Shown in pieces: positions 8,039 through 18,601 of a stretch of DNA of 64,000 bases. The stretch is taken from NCBI GenBank assembly GCA_965198655.1, contig OZ240668.1, forward strand, positions 3,596,001 through 3,660,000, written 5' to 3'. Position numbers and translations under genes: made by a program. The notes below the pieces were generated by a model. That model was not told the DNA's origin. It ran no database searches and saw only the letters and a program-made list of their open reading frames with translations. The DNA is from Lichenicola sp965198655. GTDB taxonomy: Bacteria > Pseudomonadota > Alphaproteobacteria > Acetobacterales > Acetobacteraceae. Within the stretch, counting starts at the first letter, position 1. Each line of letters starts with the position of its first letter.

Positions 8039-8779
8039 ATGGAAAACACGACCTACATCGCGCTGTCGCGTCTCGACACCCAGCAGCGGACCATGGACGT
8101 GATCGCGAACAACATCGCGAACGCCAACACGGACGGCTTCAAGGCGCAGCGCGTGCTGTTCAGCGACTACCTGTCGCAGCAGCACGGTGTGAACGCGCCG
8201 GTCGGCGGCACCGTCCTGCACTATACCCAGGGCCGGGCGACCTATCTCGACCAGAAGGATGGCGGTCTGACCCAGACCGGCAACCCGCTTGACCTGGCGC
8301 TGAGCGGGTCTGGCTTCTTCACCGTCTCGACGTTCGCGGGCCCCCGCCTCACCCGCTCTGGCAAGTTCGGGTTGATGCCGGACGGCCACATTGCCGACCC
8401 GTCGGGGAACCTCCTGTTGGACAGGAACGGCAACCCGCTGCAGCTTTCGCCGTCCGACACCAACATCCGCATCTCGGGCAACGGCTCGGTCTCGACCGAG
8501 AACGGGGCCATGGGCCAGATCGGGGTGGTGACCGTCGACGATCCGAACCAACTGGTGCCCGAGGGCGGCACGCTTTATCGCGCGACCGCCGGAACCACGC
8601 CTGCGGCACAGCCGAGGGTCGCCCAAGGGATGGTCGAGACCAGCAACGTCCAGCCGATCAACGAGCTGACGCAGATGATCCAGACGCAACGCGACTTCCA
8701 GTTCGTGTCCCAGTTCGTGGAAAGCGAGAACCAGCGTCAGCAGTCGGCGATCGACAAGATCGTCCAGCAACAAGGCTGA
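8039..8779 (+). CDS. flgF: Flagellar basal-body rod protein FlgF
   Basis: Proximal rod component, exported through the flagellar type III apparatus. The protein is 246 aa. It starts MENTTYIALSRLDTQQRTMD and carries the rod-protein signature VIANNIANANTDGFKAQR near residues 21-38. The central segment LDLALSGSGFF and the C-terminal SNVQPINELTQMIQTQRDF are family features. It heads the plus-strand rod/ring operon, 31 bp before flgG, behind the divergent region with two CtrA-type boxes. Confidence 0.95.
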   Translation: MENTTYIALSRLDTQQRTMDVIANNIANANTDGFKAQRVLFSDYLSQQHGVNAPVGGTVLHYTQGRATYLDQKDGGLTQTGNPLDLALSGSGFFTVSTFAGPRLTRSGKFGLMPDGHIADPSGNLLLDRNGNPLQLSPSDTNIRISGNGSVSTENGAMGQIGVVTVDDPNQLVPEGGTLYRATAGTTPAAQPRVAQGMVETSNVQPINELTQMIQTQRDFQFVSQFVESENQRQQSAIDKIVQQQG

Positions 8780-8810
8780 ACGGCGAGACCTAGCATGACG
8801 AGGGGACCAG

Positions 8811-9592
<782 letters not shown>

Positions 9593-9596
<4 letters not shown>

Positions 9597-10651
9597 GCCG
9601 GTCGGGGCGCCTCGTAGCCGTCCTGGCGGCGGCGGCCGCGATCCTGTCCGCGCCTGGGATGCCGGCATCGGCCGCCGCACCTCGCAGGCAGGTGTCGCTC
9701 CACAGCGGCACGGTCAGGTTGTCGGACCTGTTCAGCGATCTACAACCTGGACAGGATTGCGACATCGGTCCGGCTCCCGCTCCTGGACAGCGCATCATCG
9801 TCCCGTTCAGCCAGCTCGTCGCGATCGCCTCGCAGTTCGGGGTCGACTGGCAGCCGGGTGGAAGCTACGCATCCGCCGTCCTTGACCGCCCCGCCCGCCT
9901 CCTTAGGCGCGAGGAGATCATGGCGGTCCTCAAGCCTGCCCTGACCGCCAGTGGCGCTCCGCCCGGAAGCGACATCTCGCTCGGCGCCTTCGCCTCGCCT
10001 CCCCTGGCGGTGGAGGCGACGGCCGCTCCGGAGATCCAGACGCTCGACTACGATGCCCAAAGCGGACGCTTCTCGGCGATGCTGGCGTTTGCGACGCCGG
10101 ATGCGGGTCCCGTCACCTTGCGCGTGACCGGACGGGCCGAGCAGCAGGTGGATGTGCTTGCGCTCAGCCAGCCGCTTCCGGCCGGGTCGCTGCTGTCGGG
10201 TTCCGACCTGCAGGTCATCCGAGTCCGCAGCAGCCTCCTGCATGGAACGCCGCTGACGACAGGTGCCGATGTGGACGGCTTGGCGCTGAGGCAACAGCAG
10301 CCGGGCGGCGTCCCGTTGACGCGGGACATGCTGATCCGGCCGATGCTGGTCAACCGCGGCCGTCCCGTCGTGCTTCGGCTTGAAGGAGCCGGCCTGATGC
10401 TGACCACCGCTGGCGTAGCCTTGGAGGCGGGTGCCGCTGGCGACCGCATCCATGTGATCAACAGCGTGTCGCATGCCGTGCTGGTCGGCCAAATCACGAG
10501 CACGGCGGAGATCAGGATCGATACCGGAACGGCGCCGGTGATCCTGCAACCGGTCGGCCCGCAGGGCGCACTGCCGCAACTGTCATCCGGAGCGTCCGCG
10601 GGCGGAGATCGGAACTGGAGCAAGCTGGCGCAGGAGGCGCCCTATCCATGA
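9593..10651 (+). CDS. flgA: Flagellar P-ring assembly chaperone FlgA
   Basis: Periplasmic chaperone for P-ring (FlgI) assembly. The 352-aa protein has a signal peptide (LVAVLAAAAAILSAPGMPASA), an N-terminal region with the alphaproteobacterial FlgA pattern, and a C-terminal SAF-like domain. That domain includes LPAGSLLSGSDLQVIRVRSS and GRPVVLRLEGAGLMLTTAGVA, followed by GDRIHVINSVSHAVLVGQI. It overlaps flgG and flgH by 4 bp each. It is longer than the enteric FlgA (about 220 aa) because of the N-terminal half. Confidence 0.92.
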
Positions 10652-11379
10652 TCAACAGGTCGATGACTGTCACCTTAATGGCGCTCTGCTCTCTTTCCGG
10701 ATGCGGCGCCTTATCGCGGCTGTCCGATCTGGGACGTCCGCCCAGCATGACGCCAATCAGCGATCCGACCGCTGCCCGCGACTACAGGCCGCTGACCATG
10801 CCGATGCCGCCACTGCAGCAGACGCCGCCCGATCTCGCCAGCCTGTGGCGGCCGGGGAGCCGCGCCTTCTTCAAGGATCAACGGGCGGCCCAAGTGGGCG
10901 ACCTGCTGACGGTGCTGGTCGACATCACCGACAACGCCGATTTCGAGAACAACGGCACCGCCACGCGCACCGGGGCAGAGTCGATGGGGGTGCCGAACCT
11001 GTTCGGGCTCAAGCAGAAGGTGGTGCAGGCAGCCCTGGGTGCAGCGTCGGTCTCGACCAACAGCACGAACAGCAACATCTCGACCGGAAGCACCAAGCGG
11101 ACCGAGACCGTCACCCTGCGGCTCGCCGGCACCATCACCCAGGTCTTGCCAAACGGCAACTTCGTGGTCAGCGCCCGGCAGGAAGTCCGGGTCAACAGCG
11201 AGCTCAGGATCCTCCAGGTCAGCGGGATCGTCCGGCCACAGGACATCACCGGGGACAACACCATCACGCATGACCGGATGGCCGAAGCCCGTATCTCCTA
11301 TGGCGGAAAGGGACAACTGACCGATCTGCAGACACCGCGCTACGGGCAGCAACTGATGGACATCATCCTGCCGTTCTGA
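10648..11379 (+). CDS. flgH: Flagellar L-ring lipoprotein FlgH
   Basis: Outer-membrane L-ring subunit, 243 aa. The signal peptide ends in a lipobox (LCSLSGCG), with the lipidated Cys near residue 19. Family segments follow: SLWRPGSRAFFKDQRAAQVGD, then LLTVLVDITDNADFEN, and the C-terminal SGIVRPQDITGDNTI. The ATG overlaps the flgA stop. It is the last gene of this operon; dksA converges on it with only 21 bp between stops, and no clear terminator hairpin is visible there. Confidence 0.95.
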   Translation: MINRSMTVTLMALCSLSGCGALSRLSDLGRPPSMTPISDPTAARDYRPLTMPMPPLQQTPPDLASLWRPGSRAFFKDQRAAQVGDLLTVLVDITDNADFENNGTATRTGAESMGVPNLFGLKQKVVQAALGAASVSTNSTNSNISTGSTKRTETVTLRLAGTITQVLPNGNFVVSARQEVRVNSELRILQVSGIVRPQDITGDNTITHDRMAEARISYGGKGQLTDLQTPRYGQQLMDIILPF

Positions 11380-11400
11380 CGGGGACCGGTCGTCCTGGGA

Positions 11401-11814
11401 TCAGTCGTCGCGGTGGACCTTCTCCATCCGCTCGTGGCGCTCCTGGGCCTCGATCGACAGGGTGGCGATCGGTCGCGCCTCCAGCCGCTTCAGGCCGATC
11501 GGCTCCCCGGTCTCCTCGCAGAAGCCGTAGCTTCCGTTCTCGATCCGCAACAGAGCCTGGCCGATCTTGGCGATCAGCTTCCGTGCACGGTCACGCGTCC
11601 GCAACTCGAGGGCACGGTCGGTCTCCACGCTCGCCCGATCGGTGATGTCGGCCTCGTGTATGCCGCCTTCCGACAGGCTGGCCAGGGTGCCGTCTGCCTC
11701 CTTCAGAAGGTCGGCACGCCAGCGAAGCAGCTTCAGGCGGAAGTACTCCACCTGAAGCTGGTTCATGAACTCCTCGTCGTCAGCCGGGCGATAATCGGAG
11801 GGCAAGGTGATCAT
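11401..11814 (-). CDS. dksA: DksA/TraR-family regulator, alpha type
   Basis: RNA-polymerase secondary-channel regulator of the DksA family, 137 aa. The coiled coil runs over roughly 20-90 (FRLKLLRWRADLLKEADGTL). The C-terminal globule reads GSYGFCEETGEPIGLKRLEA, then ATLSIEAQERHERME. Only one of the four zinc-finger cysteines remains; the usual CxxC of the second pair is replaced by SIEA. This is common in alphaproteobacterial DksA proteins, so it is not a sign of decay. Start 11814 is chosen over the frame from 11901 because the family begins near MITLPSDYRP. It lies inside the flagellar cluster next to fliX. Confidence 0.88.
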   Translation of the reverse strand: MITLPSDYRPADDEEFMNQLQVEYFRLKLLRWRADLLKEADGTLASLSEGGIHEADITDRASVETDRALELRTRDRARKLIAKIGQALLRIENGSYGFCEETGEPIGLKRLEARPIATLSIEAQERHERMEKVHRDD

Positions 11815-11921
11815 GGGCGCCTCATCCTGAAGCGGCGGTGGGCGCCGCCGAGAAGGAATGGGCGGCTTATACCCACGGATGAAGGTCGAGCCAAGCGCCA
11901 ACTGGCATTGTCATCGAGCAG

Positions 11922-12356
11922 TCAAGAAGCGGGATCGGGAGGCCGATCCGTGGCCTTCGCAGCCCTGGCCAACTCGAGGCGAGCCCTTAGCCGGATGGAT
12001 CGGATCACCGCGGCGAGAACCGGGTCGACCGCCTGTTCTTCCTGCTCGCTCAGGCGGGAAAGTTCTTCAAGCGTATCGGACTCGCTGCCGCACAACATCG
12101 AACGCTGCAGTTCGGCAAGGGCTGCCAGCAGGCGCTGCCCATGCCGGCGCGCTTGCCCGTCGCCTGCCTCGGCTCCGGCCTGCTCCTGCAGGGCAAGCAT
12201 CAGGGAAGCCTCGACCGGAGCCGACCGCGCTACGCCGCGCACGTCCGGACCGGCCGACGCGGCGCCGGCGGGAACGGAGAAGCCGGCCTGGCCCATGGGC
12301 TGTGCCTGCGGCCGCACGAACGTGCCGGCGACCGAGCCGATCGACGACACGGTCAT
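11922..12356 (-). CDS. fliX: Flagellar assembly regulator FliX
   Basis: FliX couples early basal-body assembly to activation of late flagellar genes through FlbD in Caulobacter. The protein is 144 aa, with a low-complexity N-terminus and the family core SLMLALQEQ, then RRHGQRLLAALAELQRSML, and a C-terminal helical segment ending RSIRLRARLELARAAK. It is divergent from flgI, the classical fliX/flgI arrangement of alphaproteobacteria, across a 118-bp gap. No flbD lies in this window. Confidence 0.85.
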   Translation of the reverse strand: MTVSSIGSVAGTFVRPQAQPMGQAGFSVPAGAASAGPDVRGVARSAPVEASLMLALQEQAGAEAGDGQARRHGQRLLAALAELQRSMLCGSESDTLEELSRLSEQEEQAVDPVLAAVIRSIRLRARLELARAAKATDRPPDPAS

Positions 12357-12474
12357 GGGTTCCGGCCCTCCTGCCGAGGATGGAGTCGATCAAGCCGTCC
12401 GGGTCGTTCAGACATTTTTCGTCCTTTCAAGGCACACTGTAGCTCATAAACCTTGACGACGCTTGAAGGACACG

Positions 12475-13578
12475 ATGCGCACGCTCTGCCTGATCCTGAT
12501 CGTCTTCTGCTTGCTGGCTGCCCCCCGGTTCGCGGGTGCGGAGGCGGTCCGGATCAAGGACATCGCCGACGTCGAGGGCGTGCGCAGCAACCAGCTGATC
12601 GGCTACGGGCTGGTGGTCGGCCTGAATGGCACCGGCGACCGCCTGAACAACTCGGTGTTCACGCGCGAGTCGCTGATCAGCATGCTGGAGCGCCTCGGCG
12701 TGAACATACGCGACCAGCAGTCGACGCTGCAGACCCGGGACATCGCCGCGGTCATGGTCACCGCGGAGCTGCCGGCCTTCTCCCATGGCGGAAGCCATAT
12801 CGACGTGACTGTATCGGCGACGGGAGATGCCACCGACCTGTCCGGCGGAACCCTGCTGGTCACGCCGCTGATGGCGGCGGACGGCGACGTCTACGCGGTG
12901 GCGCAGGGCCAACTGGTCAGCAGCGCCTTCTCCGCCAAGGGCGCCGGCGCCTCCGTCACCCGCAACATTCCCACCAGCGCGCACATCGCCAACGGCGCCA
13001 TCGTCGAGAAGGAGGTCCTGGTGGATCTCGGCGCACGCAACGTGCTGCACCTGTCGCTGCGCAACCCGGACCTGACCACCGCCGAGCGGATGGCGAGCGT
13101 CATCAACAACGACGTCGGCCCCATCGCACGGGTCGACGATCCGCGGACCGTGACCCTGGCGCTGGCCGGCGGCGACGTCATGTCGACGCTCGGCCGGATC
13201 GAGGACCTGCTGGTACAGCCGGACACCCCGGCGACCGTGGTGGTCGACGAGGCGAGCGGCACCATCGTGATGGGAGACAACGTCCGGATCAGCACGGTGG
13301 CGATCGCGCAGGGGAACCTGACGGTGCAGGTCAGCGAGTCGCCGGTCGCGTCGCAGCCTGGGGCTTTCTCGAGCGGCAGGACGGCGATCCTGCCGCGCAC
13401 GTCGATCAAGGTCGATACCGGCGCCGGCAAGAAGCTCGGCATCCTGGCGGAAGGGCCAAGCCTGCGCGACCTGGTTGGCGGCCTCAACGCGCTGGGCGTG
13501 GGACCGCGCGACATGATCAGCATCCTGCAGACGATCAAGGCGGCCGGAGCGCTGCAGGCCGACCTGGTGGTGCGATGA
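12475..13578 (+). CDS. flgI: Flagellar P-ring protein FlgI
   Basis: Periplasmic P-ring subunit, 367 aa. The signal peptide (LCLILIVFCLLAAPRFAGA) is followed by VRIKDIADVEGVRSNQLIGY and GLVVGLNGTGDRLNNS, which are diagnostic. The C-terminal half has TSIKVDTGAGKKLGIL, then LGVGPRDMISILQTIKAAG. I start at ATG 12475, with GAAGGA 6-11 bp upstream, instead of the in-frame TTG at 12463. The stop overlaps the flgJ start (ATGA). It is divergent from fliX. Confidence 0.96.
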   Translation: MRTLCLILIVFCLLAAPRFAGAEAVRIKDIADVEGVRSNQLIGYGLVVGLNGTGDRLNNSVFTRESLISMLERLGVNIRDQQSTLQTRDIAAVMVTAELPAFSHGGSHIDVTVSATGDATDLSGGTLLVTPLMAADGDVYAVAQGQLVSSAFSAKGAGASVTRNIPTSAHIANGAIVEKEVLVDLGARNVLHLSLRNPDLTTAERMASVINNDVGPIARVDDPRTVTLALAGGDVMSTLGRIEDLLVQPDTPATVVVDEASGTIVMGDNVRISTVAIAQGNLTVQVSESPVASQPGAFSSGRTAILPRTSIKVDTGAGKKLGILAEGPSLRDLVGGLNALGVGPRDMISILQTIKAAGALQADLVVR

Positions 13579-13871
13579 AGATCAACGCGGTTCCAGCCTC
13601 GGTCGCCCCGGCGGCGCAAGGGTCGGAGGTTAATCCGAAGGTGATGAAGGCGGCGCAGGACTTCGAGGCGATGACGATCGGGCAGATGCTGCAACCGATG
13701 TTCGACACGGTGGACCAGTCCCAGGGCTTGTTCGGCGGCGGAGCGGGAGAGTCGAGCTTCAAGCCGATGCTGGTCAGCGAGATGGCCAAGCAGGTGGAGA
13801 GCCATGGCGGCTTCGGGCTGGCCGAGGGGATCTACCAGCAGATGTTGAAGATGCAGGAGAAGCAGCCGTGA
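13575..13871 (+). CDS. flgJ: FlgJ-like rod-binding protein, short form
   Basis: A 98-aa protein matching only the N-terminal rod-binding (capping) domain of FlgJ: MKAAQDFEAMTIGQMLQPMF, then GGAGESSFKPMLVSEMAKQ and GGFGLAEGIYQQMLKMQ. The muramidase domain of enteric FlgJ is absent, as is normal in alphaproteobacteria, where a separate lytic enzyme opens the wall. It overlaps flgI and flgN by 4 bp each. Confidence 0.9.
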   Translation: MKINAVPASVAPAAQGSEVNPKVMKAAQDFEAMTIGQMLQPMFDTVDQSQGLFGGGAGESSFKPMLVSEMAKQVESHGGFGLAEGIYQQMLKMQEKQP

Positions 13872-14257
13872 GGAGACAGCAGCAGGCGGTCGCAGAATTG
13901 GTGGCCGTGCTCACGGAGGAGAACGCGGCTCTTGCGGCACACGACTACCGCCGCGTCAGCGACTTCGTCGACAGGAAACGGGCGGCGCTCGACGCGTTGA
14001 ACGCGGCCGGTCCCGGCCCGTCCGACCGCGCGTCGCCCGACCAGGACCCTGCCGCCCAGGCGCTGGCGCTTCGGCTGAAACAGGTCGTGGAGGAGAACAG
14101 GACACTGCTCAGGCAGGCCATCAAGGTGCAGAACAGGATCATGGGGGTGATCGCCGGCGCCGCACGGCAGGCCCAGCTACCGACCGGCTATGGGGCGCAC
14201 GGGAACAAGCCGCGATCATCCGTCGCCAGCGCCGTCGCGCTGATCGTGCGCGCTTGA
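13868..14257 (+). CDS. flgN: FlgN-like export chaperone
   Basis: A 129-aa, mostly helical protein starting at GTG 13868, overlapping the flgJ stop. It has the FlgN layout: helix with AELVAVLTEENAALAAHDY, then VDRKRAALDALNAA, then LRLKQVVEENRTLLRQAI and IKVQNRIMGVIAGAA. FlgN binds the hook-junction proteins FlgK and FlgL before export; neither gene is in the window. It is the last gene of the operon, followed by a bidirectional hairpin. Assignment rests on pattern and position. Confidence 0.75.
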   Translation: MRRQQQAVAELVAVLTEENAALAAHDYRRVSDFVDRKRAALDALNAAGPGPSDRASPDQDPAAQALALRLKQVVEENRTLLRQAIKVQNRIMGVIAGAARQAQLPTGYGAHGNKPRSSVASAVALIVRA

Positions 14258-14326
14258 GCACGCCCCGTTTCGACCAAGACGGCGTTGCCGTCCGAGCACT
14301 GCTCGGCATGGTCCATCACAACGATC

Positions 14327-14356
14327 AGGGCCGGGTCGACCATCCAACCCGGCCCT
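14327..14356. terminator. Hairpin between convergent flgN and histone-like gene
   Basis: A perfect 10-bp inverted repeat (AGGGCCGGGT paired with ACCCGGCCCT, 10-nt loop) lies between the stops of flgN and the basic protein gene. There is no strong T run on either side, so the terminator role comes from structure and convergent position. Confidence 0.6.
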
Positions 14357-14382
14357 AACTTGGTTCTAGCTCGAAGCGGGCG

Positions 14383-15390
14383 TCATTCCTCGTCGTGGTG
14401 CTCTTCCGCCTGCGGCTCGACCGGGGCCGATCCCTCGACCAGCGGCGCCTCGTTGCTCGCTTCCGGCGCAGCCTTGCGACGGCGACGGTGGCCGACCGGC
14501 GAGGCTTCGCGCAGCTCCTCCGAGGCTTCCCGCCGCGCCTCGGCGCTCGGCGCGCGACGCATCTTCACCGCCGCATCATGCTTGTCGGTCGACGTCCGCG
14601 TGCTGGTGCGCGTTCCGGCTTCGGTGCTCGCCCGCCCAGTCCGTGCGGACTTCTTGGCAGCCGGCTTTTCCGTCGTGTTCGAATGCGTGCCACGGGTCGT
14701 GCGCGTGGCCGTCAGGGACTTCGCCGCCGCGGAGCGGGTGGCGGGATCCTTGGCGGTGCGCGTCGAGCGGGCGGTGTCGCTCTTGCCGGTCGTGTTGCGC
14801 GTCGAGCCCGTCGCCGTGCGCTTGGTCCCGCGTGCGCTCGTGGCCGACTTGGTCGCCCGAGGCGTGGTGGTCCGAGCCGCGGTGCGAGCCGTGCCGTTGC
14901 GCGACGTGGTCGAACGGGTGGTGCGGGCAGGCGCCTTGCGGGTCGCGGTCGTGCCGGTGCGGGTGGCTGCGGTGCGCGCAGGAGCGGCGCGAGTCGTCGT
15001 GCGGCCCGTGGAAGCGCGCTTGGCCGCCGGCGCGGCCTTGGCGCGCGTGGTGCGCTTCGGGGCGGCCTTGGCGGATGCGGCAGCCTTGGTGCGCGTCGGC
15101 GTGCGGGTGGTCTTGGCGCGAGTCGCCGGCGCCTTGGCTGCCCGCGCCTTGGTGGTCCGTGCCGGCGTCTTCGGCGTGCGCGTGGTTTTCGCTGCCGGCT
15201 TGGCCGTTCTGGTGGTCTTGGCCGATTTGGCGCCGAGCTTCTTGGCCGCTGCCGATCGCGTGGACGCGGTCGTGCCGGAGCGCGTGGTCCGGGCGGTCGT
15301 GCTGCGCGCGCCGGAGCCGGCCGTACGCCGGCCACCGGCCCGCACGGCCAGGGCGCGGGTACGCCTGCCGTCGGTGGTGTCGCTACTCAT
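14383..15390 (-). CDS. Histone H1-like basic low-complexity protein
   Basis: A 335-aa protein made almost entirely of Ala, Thr, Arg, Lys, Ser and Pro in short variable repeats (KTTR, AKTTRTP, TTRAAPART), followed by an acidic tail from about residue 290 ending EPQAEEHHDEE. The composition resembles bacterial histone H1-like nucleoid proteins, but with more Arg and Thr than the classical Lys-Ala-Pro type. No folded domain, signal peptide or membrane segment is seen. Start ATG 15390 has AAGGAT about 7 bp upstream; a longer frame to 15654 lacks support. DNA or RNA binding is inferred from charge alone. The opposite strand carries long open frames caused by the biased composition. Confidence 0.7.
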   Translation of the reverse strand: MSSDTTDGRRTRALAVRAGGRRTAGSGARSTTARTTRSGTTASTRSAAAKKLGAKSAKTTRTAKPAAKTTRTPKTPARTTKARAAKAPATRAKTTRTPTRTKAAASAKAAPKRTTRAKAAPAAKRASTGRTTTRAAPARTAATRTGTTATRKAPARTTRSTTSRNGTARTAARTTTPRATKSATSARGTKRTATGSTRNTTGKSDTARSTRTAKDPATRSAAAKSLTATRTTRGTHSNTTEKPAAKKSARTGRASTEAGTRTSTRTSTDKHDAAVKMRRAPSAEARREASEELREASPVGHRRRRKAAPEASNEAPLVEGSAPVEPQAEEHHDEE

Positions 15391-15993
15391 GATCAAGATC
15401 CTTTGCCTGATGAAGATGGTGACGGGACAGGAGGAGTCGCCGGTCACGCGCGCCGCGAGCGGAACGCACGAACGGTGAGCGCTCGGCTCGGCCCACGCGA
15501 TCGACATGCAGCATGCGGACGTGTCCTGTTCCGGGCGTGGGTTCACCGCGGAGCGGTTCAGTCGGCGAGGAGCCGGCGCCGCGAATCGCCGTTCGGTGAC
15601 ACACGATCGGACATGCTCATCCTCGAACCGCGTAGTTCTGTCAACGAAAAGCAACCGTTACGTTAAAGTTCCACGAGCGTTGCAGCGCCTGGATCGTCCG
15701 CACGCCCATGAGTCGGCGCTGCCACACCCTGTCCGGAGTCCTGCCCCGGACTCCGTCCAGCATCGCAGGCCAGATCGCAGGAACCCAGTTCCGTGTTGGC
15801 ATCTCGCGATCCAAGGCGGTGACTCGCTGCGGGGTTGCGGTATGCAGCCGTGACCGCCGATGCCGACCACACGCGGATGCGACCGACGCCCCATCCGGTA
15901 ACGGGTGCGCCGGCGACGCCGTGATGCTAGGACACCGCGGCCGGTGCGCTCCCCTGGTTCCGCCGGCGTGGTTCCGTCGGAGTGCCCCTCGAC
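15391..15993. other. Gene-free divergent region before mtnA
   Basis: About 600 bp between the basic protein gene (minus) and mtnA (plus). I see no convincing coding frame, and no SAM-type riboswitch that I can recognise. It must hold the two promoters; a lone TTAA half-site occurs near 15664. Confidence 0.5.
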
Positions 15994-17092
<1,099 letters not shown>

Positions 17093-17100
<8 letters not shown>

Positions 17101-18037
17101 GACGACGATGACGACGCATCGAGCCCCTGCCCTGTTCCGCCTGCGGCAGGTCCTTTCCGTTGCGCGACCGATAACGGTCGGCGCGTTCCTCGCCGGGTGC
17201 GCCGACACGCCGCCCGCGCATCCGCCGCAGCCGGTTCCGGCCCCCACGCCGGTTGCGCAGTATCGCACCTCGCAAGGGCCCGCGGCACCCGACGAGCACG
17301 TGCCGGACTTCGCCACCCGCTCCTTCGCGCCGTTCAACCGGCAAGACGCGGTGGCGATCGCGTTGCGCGAATGGCGCCTGTTCGGCGAGCCGGTGGACGA
17401 CGACGACCCGGAGCAGCGTCCCGACGCGTCCGGCACCAGCGTCAAGCCGGAGCGGCTTCCGGGGTTGTGGGAGCGGGTCGGCGAGTACTGGTGGATCGGC
17501 CAGGACCCGTACGAGACCGAGGTCGACTGGACCGGCAAGCACGACGGCGCCGGCACGCCGTTCGACTTCGCGCACGACGCCCGCTACGCCTGGTCGGCCG
17601 CCTTCATTTCCTACGTGATGCGGATCAGCGGCGCCGGCGACCGTTTCCCGTACGCGCCGAACCATTCCACCTACATCAACGCCGCCGCGTCGGGCAGCGC
17701 GACCGGCCTGCGCGCGCAGGATCCGGCCAGCTACGCGCCGCAGCTCGGCGACCTGATCTGCGCCGGACGCAGCACCGGGCGCGGCATCCGCTACGAGAAC
17801 CTGCCCACGCGCAACGGCTTTCCCGCCCATTGCGGGCTGGTGGTGACGCGGGGCGCGCACCAGGTCAGCATGATCGGCGGCAACGTCGACGACGCGGTGA
17901 CGCTCACGCACGTGCCGGTCGGCTCCAACGGGATGCTGTCCGCCCAGGACGGCAGCTCGCTCGACAGCCGCTATGCGTGGTGCGCGGTGCTGCAGGTGCT
18001 CTACGACGCCGATGCGGAGCCGCCCGGTCGCGACTGA
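17093..18037 (+). CDS. DUF2272 lipoprotein
   Basis: A 314-aa protein. The N-terminus ends in a lipobox (FLAGCADT), so it is probably an outer- or inner-membrane lipoprotein with a Pro-rich linker. The C-terminal domain carries the DUF2272 pattern WSAAFISYVMRISGAGDRFP, then HSTYINAA and PQLGDLICAGR, and a late segment HCGLVVT with GGNVDDAVTLTHVPV. The fold of that family resembles NlpC/CHAP-type amidases, so a wall-related hydrolase is possible, but no activity is established here. The GTG at 17093 overlaps the mtnA stop; ATG 17108 is an alternative start. Confidence 0.75.
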
Positions 18038-18068
18038 GGCGGGTGGACGCGAGGCTCGGGCGGCGCGC

Positions 18069-18479
18069 TCAACCCTGTCGCCAGGGCAGCCCGTCCGCCT
18101 TCCAGCCGGCGATCGCGCCGCGATGCCCGTTCGCGTCCGGCGGTCCCTCGAAGCCGTCGGCCACGTTGAAGGTGGTGCGGTAGCCCGCCCGTTCCGCCGC
18201 CTCGGCCGCGGCCAGGCTGCGCACGCCGCTGCGGCAGATGAAGTAGATCACGTGCTGACGGGTCAGGCCGGCGGCGCCGAGCTGCTCGACGAAGTCGGGG
18301 TTCGGCGCGCCGGTGGGAAAGCTCTGCCACTGCACCAGCAGCACCCGCTTGCCGTGCGCCGACAGGTCCGGCAGCCCGACATAGGACCATTCCGCGTTGG
18401 TGCGCACGTCGACCAGTTGCGCGTCCGAATCCCCTGCCAGCGCCGCATAGGCCTGCTGCGCATCGACATCCTCGACCAT
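18069..18479 (-). CDS. Rhodanese-like sulfurtransferase
   Basis: A single-domain rhodanese of about 136 aa. The active-site loop is CRSGVRS, preceded by the strand VIYFI; the N-terminal QLVDVRTNAEW is the CH2A motif of the family. It probably transfers sulfane sulfur in the cytosol; no partner gene is adjacent. Start ATG 18479 is chosen for spacing to a GACGGG site; ATG 18488 and a TTG at 18509 are in frame. It is convergent with the DUF2272 gene. Confidence 0.85.
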   Translation of the reverse strand: MVEDVDAQQAYAALAGDSDAQLVDVRTNAEWSYVGLPDLSAHGKRVLLVQWQSFPTGAPNPDFVEQLGAAGLTRQHVIYFICRSGVRSLAAAEAAERAGYRTTFNVADGFEGPPDANGHRGAIAGWKADGLPWRQG

Positions 18480-18601
18480 GCCATCCATCCCGTCCGAACC
18501 TGCCGGCAAAGGTGGTCCGCGATGGCCGATACCGCAATCCGCCGAGCCAGGGCGCGCCGCGCCGGCAGAAGGCGGCGCACGCTACTCCCGCTCCAAGCCG
18601 C

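Noticed and set aside
11401..11814. DksA as a decayed copy because zinc-finger Cys are missing
   Set aside because: The same loss is usual in alphaproteobacterial DksA proteins; the rest of the protein is well conserved.
12445..12460. Sigma-54-like match before flgI (GGCACACTGTAGC)
   Set aside because: GG and GC are 9 bases apart rather than 10, so it breaks the fixed spacing of sigma-54 promoters.
14285..15478. Very long plus-strand frames opposite the histone-like gene
   Set aside because: They mirror the biased codon composition of the basic protein; their translations are Val/Arg/Ala- or Arg/Gly-rich with no conserved features.
15850..15993. Possible SAM riboswitch before mtnA
   Set aside because: I could not find the conserved core of SAM-I, SAM-II or SAH classes; only generic GC-rich inverted repeats are present.
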